In this document: positions 53,023 through 61,695 of the stretch, in pieces
How the letters are laid out: every line of letters begins with the position of its first letter
Numbering within the stretch: position 1 is the stretch's first letter
From: Streptomyces sp. P3
GTDB taxonomy: Bacteria; Actinomycetota; Actinomycetes; Streptomycetales; Streptomycetaceae
Length of the DNA: 64,000 nt
Reading direction: 5' to 3'
Assembly (NCBI RefSeq): GCF_003032475.1
Contig: NZ_CP028369.1
Location: 9,672,001 to 9,736,000, forward strand
Position numbers and translations under genes: made by a program
The notes under the pieces: model-generated
What the model was told of the DNA's origin: nothing
Database searches by the model: none
Seen by the model: only the letters and a program-made list of their open reading frames with translations

Positions 53023-53655
53023 TCAGTGGCGTGGGATGCCGAGCGTGGCCAGCAGGTCCTCGTGGAGCTGGAACCACACGCTGTGATAGGAGGTCGTGCT
53101 GTCCGTCAGGTGCTCCCGTTCCCCGCCCTTCGCGCGGGCGAGCGCCGCGGTCAGCCGGACGGGGTACCGCTGGAACCGGGGCAACCCCGCGGACAGTTGC
53201 GCGCAGACGGGATCGGCACGCCGGTGGAAGTCCGTGAAACGGTCCAGGACCCGTGCGTCGTAGGCGGCGTCGGTGTGGTCGTTCATCGTCATGACGCCGT
53301 CGGCGGTGCGCGTCTGCCATGCCGTGCAGAGGTCGAGCAGTTCGGGATTGAGGACGAGGAACCGCTCGAACGCCGCGGTCACCGTGGCCCTGGCGCCGGT
53401 CCTCGCCAGCTCGTCGGCGATCCTTTCCGCGTCAGCGGTCCGGCCGGCCTCCGTGAGGCCCCATCCGCCGAAGTCGCCCGGGGTACGGGTGACGAGTCCC
53501 GCGACGGCGAGGTCGATCAACTCCGACTCCACGTCGGACTCGGCGAGCCCGGTCACCGCGGCGACCGCCGCCCGGCCGGAGAAGCCGGCGCAGCGCAGGG
53601 AGTGGAGCACCAGCAGGCCGGTGCCGGACGGCTGGGACGAAACGCGCTGCGTCAT
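53023..53655 (-). CDS. Winged-helix regulatory protein paired with the PPDK-like gene
   Basis: 210 residues from an ATG at 53655 overlapping the TetR stop by 4 bp. The N-terminal 80 residues look like a winged helix (LLVLHSLRCAGFSGRAAVAA, SDVESELIDLAVAGLVTRTPGDFGGWGLTEAG). The C-terminal 120 residues are helical (FERFLVLNPELLDLCTAWQTR, then DRFTDFHRRADPVCAQLSAGLPRFQRYPVRL). I recall such proteins beside PEP-utilising/PPDK-type genes in actinobacteria. The partnership suggests it senses or controls the PPDK-like enzyme; the mechanism is unknown. Confidence 0.75.
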   Translation of the reverse strand: MTQRVSSQPSGTGLLVLHSLRCAGFSGRAAVAAVTGLAESDVESELIDLAVAGLVTRTPGDFGGWGLTEAGRTADAERIADELARTGARATVTAAFERFLVLNPELLDLCTAWQTRTADGVMTMNDHTDAAYDARVLDRFTDFHRRADPVCAQLSAGLPRFQRYPVRLTAALARAKGGEREHLTDSTTSYHSVWFQLHEDLLATLGIPRH

Positions 53656-54806
53656 GGTGCGGCCCCATCGGGTGCGGTGTGGGAGAGGTACGGGCTCGGG
53701 CGGCCTGCGGAGGCGGTGGCGGCGGCATGTCCGGCGCCCCTGCCGTGGGCCCGGGCGACGAGCGTCCGCTGGCTTACGCGCACCGCGTGTTCGGCGGCGT
53801 CGTCGGCGTCCGGTACGCCGAGGGCGGACGCCAGCCGGCCGCCGTCGTCGAGGACGAGACGCAGACGCGGCCGTGCGTCCGGGGCGAACACCCGCCGCAG
53901 GCACCCGGCGAAGTCGTCGATCCGCAGCCGTACGAGGCGTCCGGTCTCGGCCGGGTCGGCCGTCGCCACGGCCACCGTGACCAGGTCACCGGCTCGTGCG
54001 GCACGGAAGCACTCCTCGACGGCCTCCAGCCGGTGGCTGCCGAGGACCACGATGACGCCGTCCTCGTCGAACCCGACCGGGCGGCCGCTGATCAGATCCC
54101 GCAGCTCGTCCGGCGGGGTCCACGGCTCGCGGCAGGCCTGGGCCGGGGAGATGTGGGGCAGGTGCGGGGGATCCCAGCGGTCGGCGAGTGCGAGGTCGCC
54201 GAGATGCGCGCAGGCATCGGCGATGTCGAAGGGATCGCCGGACACGAGCGACGGACCGACCGACGCGCCCGGCCCGTCCAGCAGTCTCAGCACCAAGTCC
54301 GCCCGCCGTACCTGCCGGACCGGGCGGGTCCCGGCCGGCGTCCGCGACTCCAGCGCGAGCGCCAGCAGCAGCGCCTCCAGCCGGGTCACCTGCCCGAACG
54401 CGGTACGGATCGGTTCGTCGTCGAGCACACCGGCCAGGGAGCGCAGCTGCAAGTGCCCGAGGGGTGCGTCGCCGACGAGGGGGAGTCGTTCGAGGCGGGC
54501 ACGGGCGAACGCGCCGAGCGCCTCGGCCAGGGACGGGGCGGTGGACGGGACCGCAGACGGAACCTCCACGGTGACGCCGGGCTCGGCCACCTCGGCCCTG
54601 TCAGCCATATCGCCCAGCACCGCCAGATAGAGCGCGCGTTTGCTCGGGAAGTTGGAGTACACCGCGCCACGGGTCAACTCGGCCCGGTCGGCGATCTCGT
54701 CGACCTTCGCAGCCGCGTAGCCGCGCTCGGTGAACTCCGCCCTCGCCGCGGCCAGCACGGTCGCACGCGTGCGCTCCTGCTGCTGGGCCCGGGACAGCCG
54801 GACCAT
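53652..54806 (-). CDS. TetR-family regulator with an extra C-terminal domain
   Basis: 384 residues from an ATG at 54806, nearly twice the usual TetR length. The HTH is at about 10-55: QQERTRATVLAAARAEFTER, KVDEIADRAELTRGAVYSNFPSKRALY. A normal TetR ligand domain follows to about 215. Residues about 230-350 form a separate domain with VGFDEDGVIVVLGSHRLEAVE, LVTVAVATADPAETGRLV and LRIDDFAGCLRRVFAPDARPRLRLVLDDGG, which I cannot assign. It is the first gene of the three-gene operon, coupled by an ATG/TGA overlap to the next. Confidence 0.85.
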   Translation of the reverse strand: MVRLSRAQQQERTRATVLAAARAEFTERGYAAAKVDEIADRAELTRGAVYSNFPSKRALYLAVLGDMADRAEVAEPGVTVEVPSAVPSTAPSLAEALGAFARARLERLPLVGDAPLGHLQLRSLAGVLDDEPIRTAFGQVTRLEALLLALALESRTPAGTRPVRQVRRADLVLRLLDGPGASVGPSLVSGDPFDIADACAHLGDLALADRWDPPHLPHISPAQACREPWTPPDELRDLISGRPVGFDEDGVIVVLGSHRLEAVEECFRAARAGDLVTVAVATADPAETGRLVRLRIDDFAGCLRRVFAPDARPRLRLVLDDGGRLASALGVPDADDAAEHAVRVSQRTLVARAHGRGAGHAAATASAGRPSPYLSHTAPDGAAP

Positions 54807-55077
54807 ACGCCACCCCCTTCAGTCGCCGCTCGGAGGAAGGAAGAATACTCTGAACATCCCGATGATGTACACATCCGAACGGATGCGGACTGTCCCGTTG
54901 AACGGCGCAACGGGCCCCCGCGTACCAGTCCTCTGCGGGGGGCGCTGTGTCCCCTCCCGTGCACGGGAAGAGCGGGTCGGTGGACGTCCGCTGGTCACGC
55001 CGCCGCAGCGCGCGGCGACCGCGGGCCAGGTCGGCGCGCGACAATGCGGTGTCCGAGGAAAGAGTTGAAGGATTTCA

Positions 55078-56427
55078 GTGGATTCGAGCCGTGCGCTCCG
55101 TGGCGCTCTCGCTCCAGCCGCCCCACCGGCGCAGGAGAACAAGGTGAGCGGGTCACCCGTCCGTCGGCAAGTGCAGGGCCTTGACGGTCTCCGGGGTCTG
55201 GCCGCCCTCTATGTGGTGCTGTTCCACTGCTGGCTGTACACCTTCCCCGGATATCCCGACAGCTCCGCCCCTCGATGGCTCGACGGGCTGATGTACGGGC
55301 GCCTCGCGGTCGTCTTCTTTCTGGTGCTGTCCGGATTCTCCCTGGCGATTTCCCCGGCGCGTCACGGTTGGCGGTCGGAGGGGGTCGCCGAGTACATGCG
55401 TCGGCGCGCCTGGCGGATCCTGCCGCCGTATTGGGCGGCGTTGTGCATGAGCCTGGTCATCGCGTGGTTCGTGGTACCGGCATCGCATTCCGGACCGCCT
55501 ACCGGCGGGTCCGTTCTGGTCTACGGTCTGCTCGGTCAGGACGTTTTCACGGCGCCGACCCCGAACGGCGCCTTCTGGTCGATCGCGGTGGAGGCGGAAC
55601 TCTACGCAGTCTTCCCTCTCCTCCTGTTCGTGCGGCGGCGGACGGGCGCGGCTCTTCTGGTCGCGCTGGTGACCCTCCCGGTGGTGGTGCGCGGCCTGAT
55701 GGCGCCGGGCGGAACCCCGGTGGAGGGCGAGAACTGGCTCACTCCGCATCTCGCGCCCGTGTTCGTCGTCGGCATGGTGGGCGCCGGAGTCGTCGCCGCG
55801 TCGGACCGGGTCCGGCGTCTGCCATGGGGATGGTTCGCCGTCCTGGCCGCCCTGCCCGTCCTCGCCCTCGGCGTCATCAAGGGTTCCGTGTGGACGCTGA
55901 CGCACTACTTCTGGGTGGATCTCGCCGTCGCTCCCGCCATGACCATGCTGATCGCTGCCGTGGCCACCGGCGGACCCGCCGTCCTCGTGCGACTGCTGAC
56001 CGCGCGCCCCCTTCGGATTCTCGGTGAGTTCTCCTACAGCCTCTACCTGATCCATCTGCCGATCGTCCTGGCCGTGATCCGGCGCGTGGCCCCGCATTTC
56101 GTGTCGCCGGGCCTGCCCACCTTCTGGTTCACGATCGTCCTTGCCCTGCCGGTCTCCCTGCTTGCGGCATGGCTCTTCTCCCGGCTTTTCGAGCTCCCCT
56201 TCAAACGGAACAGATCCTGGAGATCCCTGGTCGAAACGGGCCGTTCCCACTGGGCCGGCGGAAGAGGGGGAAGCCTTCGGCGACCGGCCGAGGGGCAAGC
56301 CGGCGAGAACCGTCGATCGGACGGGACTGAGGCAAGCGGCGCTCGTGCCGCTCGGCCCATGGTCACCGTGCGGGCCATGGGAATGAAGCCTTCGAAGGAA
56401 TCTTCCCAGGAACTGCCGGGCGGGTGA
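55078..56427 (+). CDS. Acyltransferase family 3 membrane protein
   Basis: 449 residues from a GTG at 55078, preceded by GAAGGA six bases away; a GTG at 55144 is an alternative. It is an OafA/Acyltransferase_3 protein with about ten membrane helices: GLDGLRGLAALYVVLFHCWL (catalytic-region His), GRLAVVFFLVLSGFSLAISP, RRRAWRILPPYWAALC, and PNGAFWSIAVEAELYAVFPL. The final 70 residues are a charged hydrophilic tail. It O-acylates a surface carbohydrate or lipid-linked substrate, identity unknown. It lies just upstream of a secreted GH16-like gene. Confidence 0.9.
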   Translation: MDSSRALRGALAPAAPPAQENKVSGSPVRRQVQGLDGLRGLAALYVVLFHCWLYTFPGYPDSSAPRWLDGLMYGRLAVVFFLVLSGFSLAISPARHGWRSEGVAEYMRRRAWRILPPYWAALCMSLVIAWFVVPASHSGPPTGGSVLVYGLLGQDVFTAPTPNGAFWSIAVEAELYAVFPLLLFVRRRTGAALLVALVTLPVVVRGLMAPGGTPVEGENWLTPHLAPVFVVGMVGAGVVAASDRVRRLPWGWFAVLAALPVLALGVIKGSVWTLTHYFWVDLAVAPAMTMLIAAVATGGPAVLVRLLTARPLRILGEFSYSLYLIHLPIVLAVIRRVAPHFVSPGLPTFWFTIVLALPVSLLAAWLFSRLFELPFKRNRSWRSLVETGRSHWAGGRGGSLRRPAEGQAGENRRSDGTEASGARAARPMVTVRAMGMKPSKESSQELPGG

Positions 56428-56512
56428 TTTCTCACCCGGACGACTGCGGTCGGGCGCCGGCCATGCCGAAAGGCGACGGGCGAGTCCCCTACGTCAAAGG
56501 CGGGATCGCCCC

Positions 56513-57388
56513 GTGGGACGGGAATCCGAGGTTCAACCGAGCGGTTCACTCGCGGGTGTTGTCATTGCCGTGGAATTCCTCGCCATCTGCATGCCGACGT
56601 CATATGCGGAGCAGCATCCGCGCATGGACAATCCTGCATGCGACGGAACGCCGTCGGCAGAGGGGATCCGGTCCGGACCCGAGATCGTCTTCACGGCGGA
56701 CTTCACCTCCACCCGCCAATGGGTGGCGGGGCGTTCGTGGGCGTATCCGAACGGTGGACCGGTCAACCCCGGCGACAACAAACTCGATCACCTCACCGCT
56801 GATCCCTCCTACAGCCGCTCGGGCACCTTCCGCGCCACCCGCCGCGCGGACGGCTTCTGGAAAACCGGCCTGCTCACCACGGAGGGCAGCGAGGAGGACT
56901 TCACCGTCCGGGCTGGGGACGTGCTCGAGGCGCGGGTCAGGCTGCCGCGTGAGGTCGGGGCCTGGCCGGCCATCTGGACCTGGCGGGACGGCGATCAGGA
57001 GATCGACGTCTTCGAGTACCACCCCGACAACCCCGATCTCCTGGAGCTGACCAACAACGTTCGTGGCGGCAACCTCTACTACCGCGACTCTGCTGTCAGC
57101 CCCGGCGCGTGGATCGACCTGCGCGTCGAGTTCGGCTCCCGGTCCGTGGTCTGGTGGGTGAACGGCAGCCGGGTGTTCGCCGACCGCCGCGGCGTGGGAC
57201 GTACCTGGCACGCCTACCTCATCGTCAACCTGTCGGTGTGCGCGGGCCGCTACCATCCGGCGCCGGCTCCGCAGGTGAAGGAGATGTCGTACGAGGTGCG
57301 GAACCTCGTGGTGCGGCGCCCCGCCGCGCTGGTGGAAGAGCAGTCCGACGAGCCCGAGGCCATGGCCGGGGGCGACGGACCGCCGTGA
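56513..57388 (+). CDS. Secreted GH16-like glycoside hydrolase
   Basis: 291 residues, start taken at the GTG at 56513 (weak ribosome site). A hydrophobic N-terminal segment (SLAGVVIAVEFLAICMPTSYA) is a probable signal peptide. The jelly-roll core follows from about residue 50: ADFTSTRQWVAGRSWAYPNG, VLEARVRLPREVGAWPAIWTW, and the catalytic E163-I-D-V-F-E168 (the GH16 ExDxxE pattern with nucleophile and acid/base). The C-terminal strands include WIDLRVEFGSRSVVWWVNGSR. The target glucan or galactan is unknown. Confidence 0.83.
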   Translation: MGRESEVQPSGSLAGVVIAVEFLAICMPTSYAEQHPRMDNPACDGTPSAEGIRSGPEIVFTADFTSTRQWVAGRSWAYPNGGPVNPGDNKLDHLTADPSYSRSGTFRATRRADGFWKTGLLTTEGSEEDFTVRAGDVLEARVRLPREVGAWPAIWTWRDGDQEIDVFEYHPDNPDLLELTNNVRGGNLYYRDSAVSPGAWIDLRVEFGSRSVVWWVNGSRVFADRRGVGRTWHAYLIVNLSVCAGRYHPAPAPQVKEMSYEVRNLVVRRPAALVEEQSDEPEAMAGGDGPP

Positions 57389-57439
57389 CGGGGTCTGCGC
57401 GCCGCGGGCGGGCCGGGTGGGCCGCCCGCGGCGGCGCGG

Positions 57440-57660
57440 GGAGCTTCGCCGCCTCGTCACGCCCCGGGCTCCAGTCCGCCGTCGCCCGATCGCCGGCGGT
57501 GCGCAGCACTTCCGCCTCCGTGAGACCGGCGGCCTGCGCCGTCTCGTCGCGGTGGGACCACGGGTATCCGGTCCCGGCGCGCAAGGCGGTGCGCAGCGTC
57601 ACCAGTTCTCGGTCCCTGGTGTTCAGTCGGCCGAACTCATTGTGCACGGGAGGCGCTTGG
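57440..57660 (-). pseudogene. Fragment of a carboxymuconolactone decarboxylase-like (AhpD-fold) gene
   Basis: A minus-strand frame reads PVHNEFGRLNTRDRELVTLR, then a segment with ELVTLRTALRAGTGYPWSHR and AAGLTEAEVLRTAGDRATADW, as in the CMD family. The canonical Cys-x-x-Cys is not present, and the beginning and end of the domain are missing. It is probably a decayed remnant next to the MFS gene. Coordinates are approximate. Confidence 0.55.
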
Positions 57661-57754
57661 CCGCGCACCGGCCCACGGACGCCGGTGCGCGGCGGGGGAG
57701 CGTCCGGGTCGCAGCTTTCGCGGGTTCCGCGACTCGGCCGGCCGGCAGTGCCGG

Positions 57755-59053
57755 TCAACCCCTGGCGGGTGCCGGCTCCGGCCCCGGCGTGGACGGGAGC
57801 GCTCCTGCTCGACGCGGGAGCAGCAACGGGGTCGCCAGCAGCAGCACGCCGGCCAGGCCGATGGCGGTCCGCGGGCCGAGAAGGCCGCCGAGCACACCCC
57901 AGACGGCCGTGAGGAGAGCAGCGGAGGCTTTCGTCGTCACCGCCCAGGCGGACAGCGTACGGGTGACCCGGTCGGTCGCGGTGCGCTCGAGCCGCCAGGT
58001 GGTGTACACGGGGTTGAAGACCCCGCAGCAGAAGATGAGCCCGAATTCGACGCCGACGACCAGTAGCAGACCACCGGCACCCGGCCCCGGGAAGGCCAGA
58101 CCGACCGGCCACAGGGCGCGCACCGCGCCGGACACGATGAGGACCCGGTGCCCGCCGAACCGGGTCACGAGCGGTCGGGCCAGCCGCGAACCGAGGAGCC
58201 CGCCGATCGAGGGCGCGGCGAACGCGAGGCCGTACTGCCACGGGGAGAATCCGAGCCGGCCGAGCATCAGGACGGCCAGCAGCGGCTGGGTGGCCATCAC
58301 CAGCCCGTTGAAGAGGGCGGTGTTGAGGAACAACGGTCGCAGTGTGCTGTCGGCGAGGATGAACCGCCAGCCGCCGAGCAGGTCTCCGGCCCGCATACGC
58401 GTGTCCGCCCGGCGCTCCGGCCGCGATTCGTGTCCGCCCGCGGCGCGGATGCCGAGGGCCGAGAGCAGGTAACTGACCGCGTCCGCCGCCACCGTCGCCA
58501 CCGGACCGAGCAGGCCGATCGCCATACCGCCCAGCGGCGGTCCGACGATCGTGGTCGTCCAGGCCGTGGACTCGAACCGGGCATTGGCGACGAGCAGGTC
58601 CTCGGCCGGCAGCAGCGTCTTCAGGTACGCGCCCGACGCGGCGCGGAAGGTGATGTCGGCCGCCGCGACGACGACGGAGACCAGCAGGAGCTGGAGGAAG
58701 GTGAGCACGCCGAGCGCGAACGCGGCCGGGATCGTCAGCAGCGCCGCGCACCGCACCAGGTCCATGCCGATCAGCACCGGGCGCTTCCGGCGGTATTCCA
58801 CCCACGGGCCGAGCGGCACCGCCGCGACCGCGCCCACCGCAGCCCCCACGCCGGAGAGCGCGCCGACCTCGGCCGGCCCGGCGTGCAGCACCCGGAGGGC
58901 GATCAGCGGGAACGCGCCGAAGGCGAGCCAGGTGCCGAGGGCGCTGGTCCCGTACGCGCCCCAGATCCACCCGAACTGTCGCCCCAGCCGGTGACCCGGC
59001 AACCGCCCGAGTCGACGTCCGGGTAGCCGCCCGACCCGGTGCTTGTTCCGCAT
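57755..59053 (-). CDS. MFS transporter (enterobactin-exporter/EntS-like type)
   Basis: 432 residues from an ATG at 59053, with CAGGGGACG upstream. Twelve hydrophobic segments follow an Arg-rich start. Characteristic pieces: FGWIWGAYGTSALGTWLAFG, VPLGPWVEYRRKRPVLIGMD, ADITFRAASGAYLKTLLPAEDLLVANARFESTAW, and GGLLGSRLARPLVTRFGGHR. This is the MFS_3-type pattern of putative drug or siderophore exporters in Streptomyces. It is divergent from a LysR regulator with a palindromic site between them, so expression is probably LysR-controlled. Confidence 0.9.
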   Translation of the reverse strand: MRNKHRVGRLPGRRLGRLPGHRLGRQFGWIWGAYGTSALGTWLAFGAFPLIALRVLHAGPAEVGALSGVGAAVGAVAAVPLGPWVEYRRKRPVLIGMDLVRCAALLTIPAAFALGVLTFLQLLLVSVVVAAADITFRAASGAYLKTLLPAEDLLVANARFESTAWTTTIVGPPLGGMAIGLLGPVATVAADAVSYLLSALGIRAAGGHESRPERRADTRMRAGDLLGGWRFILADSTLRPLFLNTALFNGLVMATQPLLAVLMLGRLGFSPWQYGLAFAAPSIGGLLGSRLARPLVTRFGGHRVLIVSGAVRALWPVGLAFPGPGAGGLLLVVGVEFGLIFCCGVFNPVYTTWRLERTATDRVTRTLSAWAVTTKASAALLTAVWGVLGGLLGPRTAIGLAGVLLLATPLLLPRRAGALPSTPGPEPAPARG

Positions 59054-59152
59054 GTACGTCCCCTGGCTCTCGCCCTGCACAACCGATGCGCGATCGAAAG
59101 CATCAAAGCGATCGTCCTACCTGCGAAGCAAACAACCGTCGGGCTATCTGCA

Positions 59153-59167
59153 ACAACCGACAGTTGT
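59153..59167. promoter_or_regulatory. LysR-type site ACAACCGACAGTTGT
   Basis: A 5-5-5 dyad (ACAAC-N5-GTTGT) ending 18 bp before the LysR start codon. Two more ACAACCG half-sites occur earlier in the same 132-bp divergent region. It fits an autoregulatory LysR site. Confidence 0.6.
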
Positions 59168-59185
59168 GTCCGTAGAGTGTCGCCC

Positions 59186-60121
59186 ATGGACCTCGACACC
59201 GTGCGCACCTTTGTCGCCGCCGCCGACGCGGGACGGTTCCAGGAGGCCGCCGCCGAGCTCGCGATCACCCAGCAGGCCGTCTCCAAGCGCATCGCCGCCC
59301 TGGAGCGCGGTCTCGGGGTGCGACTGTTCACCCGCACCCCGCGGGGCGCCGGGCTCACCATCGACGGACAGGCGTTCCTGCCCCATGCGCGCGAGCTGCT
59401 GCGCGTCGCCGAGCGGGCGGCCGCCTCCGTGTGCACCGGCCGCCGTCCGCTGCGCGTCGACGTGCTCACCTCCCGCAGCGCGCAGTCGGGCCTGATGCGC
59501 GGTTTCCACCGCGCACACCCCGACATCGAGCTCGACGTGATGATGCTCTTCGACGTCGAGACGGCGGTCGCCGCCCTTCGGTCCGGTGCCCTCGACGCGT
59601 CCTTCCGCGCGGTCGCCGTGCCCGGCCGGCCCCTTCCCGACGGCATCGAGTCCGTCCGGGTGCTCGACGAGCCGCTCGAGCTCCTCACCGGCCCGGCGCA
59701 CGCCCTGGCGGGCGCCAGATCGGTCACCGTCGCCCGGCTCACCGGGCACCGCATCTGGATGCCCGGCATCGTCCCCGGCACCGAGTGGGCCGCCTACTAC
59801 GAGGACCTCGTCGCCGCGTTCGGCCTCACGATCGAGGCGACCGGCCCCAACTTCGGCTCCGACGCGCTCCTCGACACCATCGCCGACACCCCGGCCCTGG
59901 CCACCTTCATGGGCGGACGGACCCGCCTCGTCTGGCCGGCCGGGCACGGCCTGCGGCGCATCCCGGTGACCGACCCGACCCCCGTCTACCCGCACTCACT
60001 CCTGTGGCACCGTGACAACCCGCACCCGGCGCTGGCCACCCTGCGCGCCTACCTCGCCGCCACGGTGACCGGTCACGACGCCGCCGGGACCTGGACGCCC
60101 GACTGGGTCGTGCCGCGCTGA
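59186..60121 (+). CDS. LysR-family transcriptional regulator
   Basis: 311 residues; the ATG at 59186 begins the canonical LysR opening (MDLDTVRTFVAAADAGRFQE). The HTH reads AAAELAITQQAVSKRIAALERGLGVRLF. The effector domain follows (RVDVLTSRSAQSGLMRGFHR, DVETAVAALRSGALDASFRA, LLTGPAHALAGARSVTVARL). A longer upstream frame lacks coding character. It probably controls the divergent MFS exporter gene. The effector is unknown. Confidence 0.92.
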   Translation: MDLDTVRTFVAAADAGRFQEAAAELAITQQAVSKRIAALERGLGVRLFTRTPRGAGLTIDGQAFLPHARELLRVAERAAASVCTGRRPLRVDVLTSRSAQSGLMRGFHRAHPDIELDVMMLFDVETAVAALRSGALDASFRAVAVPGRPLPDGIESVRVLDEPLELLTGPAHALAGARSVTVARLTGHRIWMPGIVPGTEWAAYYEDLVAAFGLTIEATGPNFGSDALLDTIADTPALATFMGGRTRLVWPAGHGLRRIPVTDPTPVYPHSLLWHRDNPHPALATLRAYLAATVTGHDAAGTWTPDWVVPR

Positions 60122-60265
60122 AGGCCGCCGGGGCAGTGCGCATGTCGCGGGGCGCCGACCGGGGGACCGGCGAAAGACCGAGGGCGGAGGTGGCTCACAG
60201 TTGTGTCCCGTAACCTCGGGCGTGCGGATGTCAGTTGAAGGATCATCGAGTTCGAGGAGGCGAGG

Positions 60266-61141
60266 GTGTTCGGACCGGGCATGCGATGGCTCGCGGGCGC
60301 CATGACCGTGGCCTGCGCGGTGCTCGTCGGCCCCAGCGCACCGAGTGACGCCCTCGCCGGCGGCTCACTGCCCGCCGACGCCGTCCGGGAGGTCGTGCCC
60401 CACCGGGTCATGACCTGGAACCTGTGCAACCCCTGCGAGGAGAGCAACGCCGACCGGGCTGCGGAGATCGCCAGGTATGCGCCCCAGGTGATCGGGCTGC
60501 AGGAAGCGTGCGCGGGTGACGTCGCGAGGATCCGGAACATGCTGGCGAGGCGTTACGGGCTCGTCTACCAAGTCGTGTACGGGTCGGTTCTCCAGGACTG
60601 GGGCCGCTGCGGGGGAGTGCCGTGGAACCCGGACGGTTACGGCCAGGCCTTGCTCTCGGCGGCGCCGATGACCGACCGGGTCATCGTGGAGTACCCCGAC
60701 GGTGGCTCCGAGGACCGTGGGTACATGGCGGTCACCACGTCGGTGGGCGGCCGACCCGTCCGGGTCTTCAACACGCACCTCGCCGAACGACGTCAGGAAT
60801 CGGTCCGCGCGGATCAGGTCGGCGTACTCGCCGCGGAGGTGGCCCGGCACGGCCGCGCGATCGTCCTCGGCGACTTCAACGCCGTTCCGGACGCTCCCGA
60901 ACTCGCGCCGATGTGGGCACTGGCCACGGACACGGATTCCGAGTGCCGCCCCTCGCCCGCGGACGGCTGCCTGACGACCACCGACTGGCACAGCAAGTTC
61001 GACTACGTCTTCCTGCGTGGGGTCACCGCGCTCGAGCACCACGTGCAACCCTCCGCGTACTCGGACCACCATCTGCTCGAGACCGATCTGGACCTCGGTC
61101 GGGGTGTCGCGGCGGCTCCCGGAGCCGTGAGAAAACGGTGA
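60266..61141 (+). CDS. Secreted endonuclease/exonuclease/phosphatase-family protein
   Basis: 291 residues from a GTG at 60266, with GAGGAGGCGAGG upstream. A signal peptide covers about 1-32 (MRWLAGAMTVACAVLVGPSA). The EEP motifs are complete: VMTWNLCNPCEESN, VIGLQEACAGD (metal-binding Glu), VFNTHLAERR, IVLGDFNAVPD and YSDHHLLETDL (catalytic His). Four or more Cys suggest disulfides. It may be an extracellular nuclease or phosphodiesterase. It shares the fold, but not the lectin domain, with the protein at 16114-17454. A DinB-like gene follows after 34 bp on the same strand. Confidence 0.87.
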   Translation: MFGPGMRWLAGAMTVACAVLVGPSAPSDALAGGSLPADAVREVVPHRVMTWNLCNPCEESNADRAAEIARYAPQVIGLQEACAGDVARIRNMLARRYGLVYQVVYGSVLQDWGRCGGVPWNPDGYGQALLSAAPMTDRVIVEYPDGGSEDRGYMAVTTSVGGRPVRVFNTHLAERRQESVRADQVGVLAAEVARHGRAIVLGDFNAVPDAPELAPMWALATDTDSECRPSPADGCLTTTDWHSKFDYVFLRGVTALEHHVQPSAYSDHHLLETDLDLGRGVAAAPGAVRKR

Positions 61142-61175
61142 GCGGTGCGCGGCGGATGTCGTTACTGTCGACGCC

Positions 61176-61691
61176 ATGGTGCTCCCTTCCCGTACACGTC
61201 CCGCCTACGACGCCGATGAGCGGACGCAACTGATCGCCTGGTTGAACATGCAGCGGGCGCTCATCCACTGGAAGTGCGAGGGCCTTTCGGCCGAGAACGC
61301 GCACCGGGCCGTGATCCCGACGTCGCCGCTGATGACGGTCGCGGGACTGGTCTCCCACATGCGGTGGGTCGAGCACTGCTGGTTCGAGGTCGTGCACATG
61401 GGACGTCCGGCCACCGGCCCGCAGTTCGACGAGTCGGTCGACGACGCGGACATGCGCGTGGAGGGCGTACCGCTGGAGCAGTTGCTGCGCGAGTACAGCG
61501 AGCAGTGTGCAGTCTCGGACGAGATCATCGCGAGCCACCACCTGGACGACGCCGGACGCCAGAAGGAGTTCCGGGCCGGCGCCGCGACCCTGCGCTGGAC
61601 GCTGATGCACATGATCGAGGAGACCGGCCGGCACGCCGGCCATCTGGACATCGTGCGCGAACTGCTCGACGGCAGCAAGGGATACTACTGA
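61176..61691 (+). CDS. DinB-like four-helix protein (DUF664), second copy
   Basis: 171 residues from an ATG at 61176. It has a LIHWKCEGLSAENAHRAVIP start, TVAGLVSHMRWVEHCWFEVV, and a C-terminal TLMHMIEETGRHAGHLDIVRELL, giving the three-His site of DUF664. It is a paralogue of 17575-18084. Probably a mycothiol-related or unknown metal-dependent enzyme. The next gene starts 4 bp after its stop, so they are likely cotranscribed. Confidence 0.9.
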   Translation: MVLPSRTRPAYDADERTQLIAWLNMQRALIHWKCEGLSAENAHRAVIPTSPLMTVAGLVSHMRWVEHCWFEVVHMGRPATGPQFDESVDDADMRVEGVPLEQLLREYSEQCAVSDEIIASHHLDDAGRQKEFRAGAATLRWTLMHMIEETGRHAGHLDIVRELLDGSKGYY

Positions 61692-61695
61692 GCCG

